Position numbers and translations under genes: made by a program
Part shown: positions 18,353 to 25,957 of the stretch, one piece after another
Layout: every line of letters starts with the position of its first letter
Position numbering within the stretch: position 1 is the first letter of the stretch
Source of the DNA: Bacteroidota bacterium
GTDB taxonomy: Bacteria > Bacteroidota > Bacteroidia > B-17B0 > Aurantibacillaceae
DNA: 64,000 nucleotides
Reading direction: 5' to 3'
Assembly (NCBI GenBank): GCA_016702705.1
Contig: JADJDM010000001.1
Span: 567,786-631,785, forward strand
Notes under the pieces: model-generated
What the model was told of the DNA's origin: nothing
Databases searched by the model: none
What the model saw: the letters and a program-made list of their open reading frames with translations, nothing else

Positions 18353-19347
18353 ACGTCTTCCTCTTTCTTTTTGAACAAATATTTTTTCTGATTAAAATTA
18401 TAAGTTAAGCCTACAACAAATCTTCCTTTTGAATTTAAATTATTGCCTTCAATTTTTTCATACGCCTTAAATTGAAATGTGGTTGATAGCGAAAAGGTTT
18501 TATAATATAAATCCAAGCCCGGACCAGTTAGCAAACAATTCATCGATGTTCCTTTTTGTAAATCTTTATTTATAAAAAGACCTTTGGTATACTCGTAATA
18601 AGATTGAACAGAAGGAATAATAATAAAATCATTTACCTTAAATTTAAAAAACACATTTAAGTAATTACTTGTACTGTTAGCAATCCTTTCTTTATAATAG
18701 TTTTCACCATTTATTTTGTAAACCGAATTTATACTAAATCCAAATTTGCGATAACCATATAAGTAGTTTGCATAAAAAAATCCATCAACACTTCCTGTAC
18801 CCGCTTGCATTAAAAAGGGCAAACGGTTTTTGTTTTCGTCTTTCGCATAATAATTGCCGCTGGGTAATTTTATGCCTGAACCAACAATTAATCGATGCTG
18901 AAATTTTTCATAATCTACTTTTTTAATTAAATGGTATCCAGCGAAAAACGTAGGGTCTCCTAAACCGGTATATTGTCTTGTTAAAGAATCTTCTTTGCTT
19001 TTATTACTGTTTATTGGAATAATTGCATTCAATTCTATTCGGTGATGAATAAAATATTTCGCCCTTAATTCATATACTTTGTACGATTCAAAATCCTTAC
19101 TCGAGTAAACTCTTGTAAAACCAGTAGGTGTAATTGAGTCATGACTTCCGTGCATAACCTTATATGCTCCGACTGGAAAAAATGTTCCTTTCTGATCATA
19201 AGTTCTATAACCATTAAATACACGGTATCTATGATAAAAGGATAATTGACTTTGATTATCATAAGGTGTGATTCCCATAAAACAACCACAAATATCACAT
19301 GCAAAAGTATTTAAACTTAAGCAGGTGAGAATAACTAGAATTCTCAT
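18349..19347 (-). CDS. Outer-membrane barrel-like protein with N-terminal CDICGC, MbnP locus
   Basis: The signal peptide ends MRILVILTCLSLNTFA, so the mature protein would begin with CDICGC, a compact three-Cys metal-binding-like motif. The remainder (about 310 residues) consists of short alternating amphipathic strands rich in Tyr, Phe and Lys, as in outer-membrane barrels often labelled 'transporter'. It is last in the MbnP/MbnH gene run, which suggests a role in moving or sensing the metal handled by that system. The barrel call is from strand pattern only. TFAC is a poor lipobox, so it is probably not a lipoprotein. Confidence 0.65.
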   Translation of the reverse strand: MRILVILTCLSLNTFACDICGCFMGITPYDNQSQLSFYHRYRVFNGYRTYDQKGTFFPVGAYKVMHGSHDSITPTGFTRVYSSKDFESYKVYELRAKYFIHHRIELNAIIPINSNKSKEDSLTRQYTGLGDPTFFAGYHLIKKVDYEKFQHRLIVGSGIKLPSGNYYAKDENKNRLPFLMQAGTGSVDGFFYANYLYGYRKFGFSINSVYKINGENYYKERIANSTSNYLNVFFKFKVNDFIIIPSVQSYYEYTKGLFINKDLQKGTSMNCLLTGPGLDLYYKTFSLSTTFQFKAYEKIEGNNLNSKGRFVVGLTYNFNQKKYLFKKKEEDV

Positions 19348-19362
19348 ATAGTGTTTTTTTAA

Positions 19363-19743
19363 TTAATCTCCTTCAGTTACAGGAACATCGATGCCAATAG
19401 ATTCTTTGGTACGTAAGCTAACTGGAATTCCTCCATTAACAATGTATGGCGGTGGAATAGCAAAATCTTCTCCTACTGCATACAAATAATAATCTCCTTT
19501 GTATAAAGAGGGAATTTCATAGTTTCCATTTATATCAGCAGTAACTTTTGTGTCGTATTTGCTTACATCTGAACCGGCTGACTCCTTCGAATCAAACTTA
19601 ATATAAACGATAGCATTTGGAATTGCTTTGCTATGATGAACAACCTTGCCTTTAATAGAAGACTTACCGCCGAGTTCGTTTTTTTTACATGCCCCTACTA
19701 AGAAGACAAGTAAAATGAGAATTGAGAAAAATATTTTTTTCAT
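19363..19743 (-). CDS. Small lipoprotein with carboxypeptidase-regulatory-like domain
   Basis: A 126-residue lipoprotein: MKKIFFSILILLVFLVGACKK carries a lipobox with Cys19. The rest resembles one CarboxypepD_reg/Cna-B-like beta-sandwich (SSIKGKVVHHSKAIPNAIVY ... GNYEIPSLYKGDYYLYAV). Such domains are structural and have no catalytic residues. It lies eight bases after the second MbnP gene and 15 before the CDICGC barrel gene, clearly inside the same transcript. Its role in the locus is unknown; a periplasmic scaffold or adaptor is a guess. Confidence 0.7.
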   Translation of the reverse strand: MKKIFFSILILLVFLVGACKKNELGGKSSIKGKVVHHSKAIPNAIVYIKFDSKESAGSDVSKYDTKVTADINGNYEIPSLYKGDYYLYAVGEDFAIPPPYIVNGGIPVSLRTKESIGIDVPVTEGD

Positions 19744-19750
19744 TTATAAA

Positions 19751-20523
19751 TTAATTTTGAATAGATTTTATTGAAAACATATCTGCATAATTATCTGCAA
19801 GTAGTTTCGATGTTTGATTTATACTAGAAACATTATGTGTTGTAGTAAAGCTAATTGTATTTGGATTAACAAACCATTCTTTAACATTACAGTTAATTGT
19901 AATTTTTGGATTACCCGTTTGATTCAATGTTAGCGGTCCTCCTGCAAAATTTAAAGTGATTTTTTTTAAAGCGTTGTTTATTCCTTTAAAACCACCTATG
20001 TGAAAAGCAAGCGATTTATCAGGTGCGCCTGATTGTTGAGAATAACCTTCTAGTTTCGCCATTATGTAACCAGTATTCCAACTCCAGAACATGCCAAGGT
20101 TGGGACTTAAGTCGCCTGATTGAGAACCAGAAACGTTACGCGTGGAATCAACACCAATAACATACTCAATTGAAGAATAAGTATTAAAAGGCACATTACT
20201 TAGTAAAATAGTTTGAGAGGAAACAACAGATTCATTAATTAAGTGATAACTCTCCACTTCTTCATACACTTTGTTATCTAAAGAAATTAACTTAATGTTA
20301 CTTATATAATATTTATAAGTAGTGATTTTTAATTTTTCGCCAGAGTTTAATGTATAATTACACTATCCAATATAAGATTTAAGGAATCAAAAATATTGTC
20401 AAAGTTAATAGTAACAGAAGAACTTGTAATTGGATCAACAGGTTCACGCAGTTCTTTATCCTTTTCGCATGCCGTAAAGAGTGATAGGATTAAGGTTATA
20501 CTATAAAAAATATTTTTGTTCAT
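19751..20523 (-). pseudogene. Second MbnP-family lipoprotein gene, one-base frameshift
   Basis: The ATG at 20523 opens a lipoprotein (MNKNIFYSITLILSLFTACEK, Cys19) that stops early. Restoring one base near 20358-20359 joins it to the downstream frame, with LILDSVNY then matching the paralogue's LNTVNY. The joined product is a complete MbnP-family protein of about 257 residues. It keeps the core MFWSWNTGYIMAKLEGYSQQ and a C-terminal LLADNYADMFSI like its paralogue at 21563-22342. The start overlaps the peroxidase stop (TAATG). The break is in a short T run and is probably a sequencing error rather than a dead gene. MbnP proteins are periplasmic copper binders modified by MbnH. Confidence 0.75.
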
Positions 20524-21563
20524 TAGTTAGGGTCTCTAAACCGCTCGTCGCTTAAAAGTTTATAATCAGTTAAAGTAAGCAGAAAAGCTTTAATATCTGC
20601 TTTTTCTTGCGAACTTAATGTAATTCCATTTTGCAAAATAGGATCTAAAGTGCCATAATTGACTATTCCAGAAGTATAATGATTTAAAGCTTCATCTAAT
20701 GTATTAAATCTTCCGTCGTGCATGTACGGCGCTGTTAATGCAATGTTTCTTAAGCTAGGAGTTTTAAATTTATATCTATCACTTGGGCTCCCTGTAATAT
20801 GAGCTCTTCCAGTATCTTGCAAAATCGGGTTCATACTCAAGCCGTTGTTTCTAAATTCATAATCTGTAAACAATGGTTCTTTGTGACAAGAGTTACATTT
20901 TTGCACAAACAAGTTATAACCACTCAACTCCTGCGCATTCATTTCTCCACCTACTTCTACTCTTTTGTAATAATCATATTTACTGTTGTAAGAATATAAC
21001 ATTCCTTGAAACTGTGCGAGTGCAAATAATATTCTTTGAGAATTTATAGAATCAGTTCCAAATGCTCGAAGAAACAATTGCTTGTACTTATTACTTGACG
21101 AAAGTTTAGAAATAACTGCATTCAAATCAGAATCCATTTCAACAGGGTTTGATATTGGACCTAAAGGCTGAACTTCAATATGATTAATGCCTCCGTCCCA
21201 CATAAAGGAAGTATTCCAGTTTAAGTTAAATAATCCTGGGGCATTTCGATTGCCTAACAAACCATCTATTCCATGACTGAATTTATGTTCGGAGTGAGCA
21301 AAAGCGACAAAATTTTGATGACAAGATCCGCACGAAATAGTATTATCACGTGAGAGCATTTTTTCATAAAATAAGGATCTACCCAAAGCAAATCCATCTT
21401 CTGTTAAGGGATTGTTTTGATAAGTATAAACTGGACTTGGCCAACCCTCTGGCACTACCTGTCGAATATTTTCGACAGGTAGTTGAGGTTTAATTTCAGG
21501 ATCAACACTACATGAAAAACCTATGATGCTCCAAAGTAATATTATATTTAGTTTTTTATACAT
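20523..21563 (-). CDS. Di-heme cytochrome c peroxidase family protein, MbnH-like
   Basis: A 346-residue lipoprotein (WSIIGFSCS, Cys18) with two heme c sites, CGSCH (78-82) and CNSCH (223-227). Between and after them are conserved peroxidase-family stretches (GNRNAPGLFNLNWN; KFKTPSLRNIALTAPYMHDG). It belongs to the CCP_MauG group. MbnH, a member of this group, oxidises a Trp of its partner MbnP to kynurenine so that MbnP binds copper. The gene is placed exactly between two mbnP-like genes and overlaps both by one base, which strongly supports an MbnH-like role over a simple H2O2 peroxidase. The precise substrate residue cannot be assigned here. Confidence 0.85.
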   Translation of the reverse strand: MYKKLNIILLWSIIGFSCSVDPEIKPQLPVENIRQVVPEGWPSPVYTYQNNPLTEDGFALGRSLFYEKMLSRDNTISCGSCHQNFVAFAHSEHKFSHGIDGLLGNRNAPGLFNLNWNTSFMWDGGINHIEVQPLGPISNPVEMDSDLNAVISKLSSSNKYKQLFLRAFGTDSINSQRILFALAQFQGMLYSYNSKYDYYKRVEVGGEMNAQELSGYNLFVQKCNSCHKEPLFTDYEFRNNGLSMNPILQDTGRAHITGSPSDRYKFKTPSLRNIALTAPYMHDGRFNTLDEALNHYTSGIVNYGTLDPILQNGITLSSQEKADIKAFLLTLTDYKLLSDERFRDPN

Positions 21564-22342
21564 TAGTTGTGTATGTGTTCAACCGAAAACATGTCTGCAT
21601 AGTTATCAGCGATATTTTTTGCAGATGTTCCTGGCATGTGTATAGTGTGTGTTGTAGCTAAATTAATTGTTGTAGGGTTTTTAAACCATTCCAAAACATC
21701 ACAAGATAAATGGATTTCCGGATTTACACTACTGCTAACGTTAGCAGTTGAACCATTAAAAGAAGGGCTAACTGTTTTTAGTACATTGTTTACGCCGCTA
21801 AATCCTCCAACATGATATAGTATATCTTTTGACGATGCTCCAGATTGATTTGAATGCCCTTCAAGTTTAGCCATAATATAACCAGAGTTCCAATCCCAGA
21901 ACATTCCATTAGTAGTGGCTAAAGCACCTGTTTGTGCTCCTGAAACATTTCTTAAAGAATCTACTCCAATTACAAAGCTTACAGCAGTGTAATTGCCAAA
22001 AGGAACATTAGCCACACTAAAAGTTTTAGAAGCAGCAGTTGCTTCATCTATTAAATGGTAGCTTTCAGGTTCTGTGAAAATAGACCCATCAGATTTTGTA
22101 AATTTTACATTACTGATATAGTATTTAAATTTAGTAAAATACAATGTATCATTATTTGGTGTTACATAGTTTACTGTATTTAAAGTTAAAGCATTAGTGT
22201 CAACCATATGTTCAAAGTTTAGACTAATTGAACCCGTGGTTGCCGCAGGCGTAGGAGTTGGTGTAACCTCATCAACTGGGTCTTTTTTACATGATGTAAA
22301 CACTGTACTTAGTATTGCGATTGCGAAAATTATTTTTTTCAT
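21563..22342 (-). CDS. MbnP-family lipoprotein (probable copper binding)
   Basis: The 259-residue protein has a lipoprotein signal (lipobox VFTSC, Cys18) and a Pro/Thr-rich linker. The MbnP domain follows: GSISLNFEHMVD, YFTKFKYYISNVKF, FVIGVDSLRNVSG, GMFWDWNSGYIMAKLEGHS and a C-terminal NIADNYADMFSVEHIHN. The two Trp in FWDWN are candidates for oxidation by the MbnH-like enzyme encoded next; that is inference from the methanotroph system. Its stop overlaps the ATG of that gene. It heads the main transcript, with inverted repeats in its upstream region. Confidence 0.85.
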   Translation of the reverse strand: MKKIIFAIAILSTVFTSCKKDPVDEVTPTPTPAATTGSISLNFEHMVDTNALTLNTVNYVTPNNDTLYFTKFKYYISNVKFTKSDGSIFTEPESYHLIDEATAASKTFSVANVPFGNYTAVSFVIGVDSLRNVSGAQTGALATTNGMFWDWNSGYIMAKLEGHSNQSGASSKDILYHVGGFSGVNNVLKTVSPSFNGSTANVSSSVNPEIHLSCDVLEWFKNPTTINLATTHTIHMPGTSAKNIADNYADMFSVEHIHN

Positions 22343-22382
22343 TATATTTATTATTTGAATGTTATTTATTTAAAATTTTAGC

Positions 22383-22430
22383 GAAGTATCTATTAATACT
22401 TCTTAGTTCACCAACTACAATACATAGTTG
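22383..22430. promoter_or_regulatory. Two small inverted repeats upstream of the MbnP locus
   Basis: GAAGTAT/ATACTTC (22383-22389, 22396-22402) and CAACTA/TAGTTG (22412-22417, 22425-22430) are perfect short palindromes 40-90 bases before the first mbnP-like gene. They could be operators for a metal regulator; no regulator gene is nearby. Confidence 0.3.
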
Positions 22431-22564
22431 TATGAACAGTATAAAAAGTAATACCGTCATTTTTCAGTTAATGATTAAGTGAAATAAACGCACATTCATA
22501 CTATAAAATTAGGCTAAAGCGCTTTATAATACAAATGGTTTATAAATTAAGATTAGGTTTTGCT

Positions 22565-22939
22565 TTAAGCAATTAGATTAGGCGGATGAAATACAGAATT
22601 GCTTAATTTAACAGGCTTTTTCAGCATGTAATATTCAACAAAGCTGAACTTTGTTTCATAAACAAAAAACTGATCCTTATCATTTAAAGTGCAATTATGC
22701 GTTTCAAACTTTTCTTTTAGGTCAGCCCCTGGAACAGAACTTTCTTGTTTTTCTTCTTCCTCTAAACTTTTGTTTAGTTGACAAGAACCTTTACAACATG
22801 AATCAGGCTCATCCTTTTTCTCACAAAGATTTTTGGCAATATATTCTCTGTTAGCCTCGAAATTAATAATGATAGCAAGCTTTGCGGAAGTTTGTAGTAA
22901 AATTCCAGCCAATAATAATATGGCAATTAAAGCTTTCAT
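22565..22939 (-). CDS. Small secreted or membrane-anchored Cys-rich protein
   Basis: From the ATG at 22939 (MKALIAILLLAGILLQTSAK) it has 124 residues. A TTG nine codons upstream is less likely. After the hydrophobic leader come a Cys cluster (CEKKDEPDSCCKGSCQL, about 41-57), an acidic stretch (LEEEEKQESS) and a lone Cys. It ends FHPPNLIA. Cys spacing and location suggest metal binding. It lies upstream of the MbnP/MbnH genes on the same strand with a 222-base gap, so it may be a separate transcript of the same response. I do not know a family name. The organisation resembles DUF2946-type small Cys/His proteins beside copper receptors. Confidence 0.6.
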   Translation of the reverse strand: MKALIAILLLAGILLQTSAKLAIIINFEANREYIAKNLCEKKDEPDSCCKGSCQLNKSLEEEEKQESSVPGADLKEKFETHNCTLNDKDQFFVYETKFSFVEYYMLKKPVKLSNSVFHPPNLIA

Positions 22940-23064
22940 TTTGATTAGGGAATTAACCCATCCCAATTATAGACGATAATAAATCAATTATCATTCGTAA
23001 TTGGGAGCGAAAATACATAAAAACTTAATTCGTCAAGTACTTATTACAATAACATTTCTATTCG

Positions 23065-23072
23065 TACTTTTG
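23065..23072 (+). promoter_or_regulatory. -7 box (TACTTTTG) of hemL
   Basis: TACTTTTG matches TAnnTTTG and ends 16 bases before the hemL ATG. Confidence 0.6.
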
Positions 23073-23088
23073 CACAAATAAAAAAACT

Positions 23089-24375
23089 ATGAATCGCACA
23101 AAATCAAACGAACTATATACCGAAGCATTAAATTATTTTCCAGGCGGAGTTAACTCACCCGTGCGTGCATTTAGAAGCGTAGGAGGAACTCCATTATTTA
23201 TTAAAAAGGGAAAAGGGGCTCATATTTGGGATGCCGATGGAAATGAGTTTATTGATTATTGTGCAAGCTGGGGGCCACTTATTTTGGGCCACGCAAATGA
23301 TACAGTGCTTAAAAAAGTATCTGAAGTAATGTATAACGGAACATCTTTTGGTGCACCAACCGAATTAGAAAATGAACTAGCCAAACTGATTATTAGCAAT
23401 AATAAGTATGTAGAAAAAATTCGTTTTGTAAGTAGTGGAACCGAAGCGGTAATGAGCGCAATTCGTTTAGCTCGTGGTTATACAGGCAAATCAAAAATTT
23501 TGAAATTCGAAGGTTGTTATCACGGTCATAGCGATTCATTATTGGTAAAGGCTGGCTCAGGTTTAGTTACATTTGGTAATAGCTCTTCTGCGGGTGTGCC
23601 TGAGAGTGTTGTTAACGATACCATTGTTGTTTCCTTAAATAATAAAGATGCAGTAACAAAAGCATTTGAACAATTTGGAAATGATATTGCTTGTATTATC
23701 ATTGAACCAATTCCAGCAAACAATGGCTTGTTGTTGCAGGACAAAGATTATTTACAATTCTTAAGAGATATTACTAAACAATACAAATCACTTTTAATTT
23801 TTGATGAGGTTATTTCTGGATTCCGTGTTGGTTTTGAAGGAGCAGCAGGGTATTATGAGATAACACCTGATATTGTTACTTATGGTAAAATAATAGGTGG
23901 TGGCTTTCCAGTAGGCGCTTATGGCGCTAGTAAAGAAATAATGTCGAACATTTCTCCTGATGGTGCAGTTTATCAGGCGGGAACATTAAGTGGTAATCCT
24001 GTTGCAATGGCTGCGGGTATTGCGCAACTAAGCGAATGTTTAAAGCCGAATTTTTATAAAAATCTTGCTGACAAAACAAAACAATTAGTTGATGGAATTC
24101 AAGCTGCCTATACCAATAAAAATATTCCATTCAAAATTCATGCAATAGGTTCCATATTTTGGATTGCATTTAGCAATGATAATATTAAAACAGCTGAAGC
24201 AATTGATAGCGATAGTATGAAGCATTTTCGTTTATTGCACGCAGCATTGCTCGAAAATGGAGTTTACTTAGGTCCTTCAGGATATGAAGTAGGTTTTATT
24301 GGCGAAGCTCACACGCAACAAGATTTAGAAAAAACAATTGCAGCTTTTGCAAAAGCGTTTGAGGTGCTGGCTTAA
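23089..24375 (+). CDS. hemL: Glutamate-1-semialdehyde 2,1-aminomutase
   Basis: HemL converts glutamate-1-semialdehyde to 5-aminolevulinate in the C5 heme pathway, using PLP. The 428-residue protein is full length. It has NYFPGGVNSPVRAF near the start, SSGTEAVMSAIRLARG (115-130) and IFDEVISGFR (237-246). The PLP lysine is Lys267 in TYGKIIGGGFPVGAYG, followed by GTLSGNPVAMAAG. It is cytosolic and stands alone; the other heme genes are not in the window. Confidence 0.95.
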   Translation: MNRTKSNELYTEALNYFPGGVNSPVRAFRSVGGTPLFIKKGKGAHIWDADGNEFIDYCASWGPLILGHANDTVLKKVSEVMYNGTSFGAPTELENELAKLIISNNKYVEKIRFVSSGTEAVMSAIRLARGYTGKSKILKFEGCYHGHSDSLLVKAGSGLVTFGNSSSAGVPESVVNDTIVVSLNNKDAVTKAFEQFGNDIACIIIEPIPANNGLLLQDKDYLQFLRDITKQYKSLLIFDEVISGFRVGFEGAAGYYEITPDIVTYGKIIGGGFPVGAYGASKEIMSNISPDGAVYQAGTLSGNPVAMAAGIAQLSECLKPNFYKNLADKTKQLVDGIQAAYTNKNIPFKIHAIGSIFWIAFSNDNIKTAEAIDSDSMKHFRLLHAALLENGVYLGPSGYEVGFIGEAHTQQDLEKTIAAFAKAFEVLA

Positions 24376-24420
24376 CTAAAGGATAGCTTTTAGCTAACAT
24401 CATCTTTGCTTTTTTGAGTG

Positions 24421-24428
24421 TAATTTTG
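24421..24428 (+). promoter_or_regulatory. -7 box (TAATTTTG) of pyk
   Basis: TAATTTTG matches TAnnTTTG and lies 28 bases before the pyk ATG. Confidence 0.5.
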
Positions 24429-24456
24429 TACATTCGTATCTTACTCAATTTAGATT

Positions 24457-25887
24457 ATGGGATTAAATTACAATAAAACAAAGATTGTTGCCACAATGGG
24501 TCCGGCAACTGCTGATATTAAGGTATTAGAAGAAATGTTTGATGCAGGTTTAGATATCTGCCGAATCAATTTTTCGCATGGTGATTATAGTGCAGTACAA
24601 CAAACTGTAAATAACATTCGTGAATTAAATAAAAGATTAGGAAGATTTGTTGGTATACTTGGAGATTTGCAAGGACCAAAACTTCGTATTGGGATGGTAA
24701 AAAATAATGCTGTTGAATTAGTTAATGGCAAAGAAATAATTATTACAACAACAGAGTGCGAAGGTGATGATCATAAAATTTATATTACCTATCCACAATT
24801 TCCAAAGGATGTTAAGGTTGGTGAATTGGTTTTAATTGATGATGGTAAGTTGCATCTAAAAGTTGTTTCTACTAATGGAAACGATGAAGTTAGAGCAAGC
24901 ATTATTTCGGGTGGAACACTTTCTTCTAAAAAAGGAGTTAATTTACCCAACACAAAAATTTCACTTCCATGTTTAACTCCAAAAGATTTACGCGATTTAG
25001 ATTTTGTTTTGGAAAACGATTTTGATTGGGTAGGTTTATCTTTTGTTCGTTCGGTTACAGATATTGTTGAGTTGAAAGAAATCATTAAAAGCAAAGGTAA
25101 AAAAACACGCGTTATAGCTAAAATAGAGAAGCCAGAAGCTGTTCGTGAAATAGATAATATTATTGATGTTACGGATGGATTAATGGTTGCTCGTGGTGAT
25201 TTAGGTGTAGAGTTACCAATGGAAGAAGTTCCTATGCTGCAAAAGATGATGGTGAAAAAATGTATTAATGCATCTAAACCTGTAATTATTGCAACACAAA
25301 TGATGGAGAGTATGATTACTAGTTTTACTCCAACGCGTGCTGAGGTTAATGATGTTGCCAACGCTGTTATGGATGGGGCGGATGCAGTAATGCTTAGTGC
25401 AGAAACATCTGTAGGTAAATATCCAGTAAAAGTTGTAGAGATTATGAGAAAGGTAATTACTCAAGTAGAAAAATCAGAAGATATATACTATCGCGAGCAT
25501 GCACCTGAAATGAAAACAATAACTTATGTTACTGATACGATTTGTTACAGTGCTTGTACCTTAGCTAAAACTGCTGGTGTAAAAGCTATTATTTCTATGT
25601 CCAACAGTGGTTACACTGCATATAAATTAGCAAGTCACCGCCCTAAAGCAAACGTTTATATATTTACAGATAACAATTCGTTACTTACTGCACTTAGCTT
25701 AGTTTGGGGTGTGCGTGGTTTTTATTATGATAAATACGAAAGCACCGATGTTACCTTTGCTGATTTACAGAAATACGTGAAAGATCAAGGCTTAGTAAAG
25801 GATGATGATATGATTATTAATATTGCTAGTATGCCAATGAATGAGAGAGGCAGAACCAATATGATGAAATTAAGTTACGTGATATAG
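24457..25887 (+). CDS. pyk: Pyruvate kinase
   Basis: Pyruvate kinase transfers phosphate from phosphoenolpyruvate to ADP, the last step of glycolysis. All family marks are present in 476 residues: TKIVATMGPAT at the start, INFSHGDY, the B-domain (about 70-165), IAKIEKPEAVREID with the active-site Lys-Glu region, MVARGDLGVELPMEEVP, and TQMMESMI followed by PTRAEVNDVANAVMDGADA. A C-terminal allosteric domain follows. It is a single gene between a -7 box and a strong terminator. Confidence 0.96.
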   Translation: MGLNYNKTKIVATMGPATADIKVLEEMFDAGLDICRINFSHGDYSAVQQTVNNIRELNKRLGRFVGILGDLQGPKLRIGMVKNNAVELVNGKEIIITTTECEGDDHKIYITYPQFPKDVKVGELVLIDDGKLHLKVVSTNGNDEVRASIISGGTLSSKKGVNLPNTKISLPCLTPKDLRDLDFVLENDFDWVGLSFVRSVTDIVELKEIIKSKGKKTRVIAKIEKPEAVREIDNIIDVTDGLMVARGDLGVELPMEEVPMLQKMMVKKCINASKPVIIATQMMESMITSFTPTRAEVNDVANAVMDGADAVMLSAETSVGKYPVKVVEIMRKVITQVEKSEDIYYREHAPEMKTITYVTDTICYSACTLAKTAGVKAIISMSNSGYTAYKLASHRPKANVYIFTDNNSLLTALSLVWGVRGFYYDKYESTDVTFADLQKYVKDQGLVKDDDMIINIASMPMNERGRTNMMKLSYVI

Positions 25888-25906
25888 AACTAATATTGAG
25901 TAAAAT

Positions 25907-25940
25907 AAAAAACCTCTTCCTATAAAGAAGAGGTTTTTTT
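25907..25940. terminator. Bidirectional terminator between pyk and the PD40 gene
   Basis: AAAAAACCTCTTC pairs with GAAGAGGTTTTTT around a 7-base loop. A and T runs on both sides let it serve the plus-strand pyk and the minus-strand PD40 gene. Confidence 0.85.
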
Positions 25941-25957
25941 ATGGGATATAACTACTA

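Noticed and set aside
24789..25361. 190-codon minus-strand frame inside pyk
   Set aside because: Antisense shadow of a well-conserved pyruvate kinase; Ser/Ile/Thr-rich without structure.
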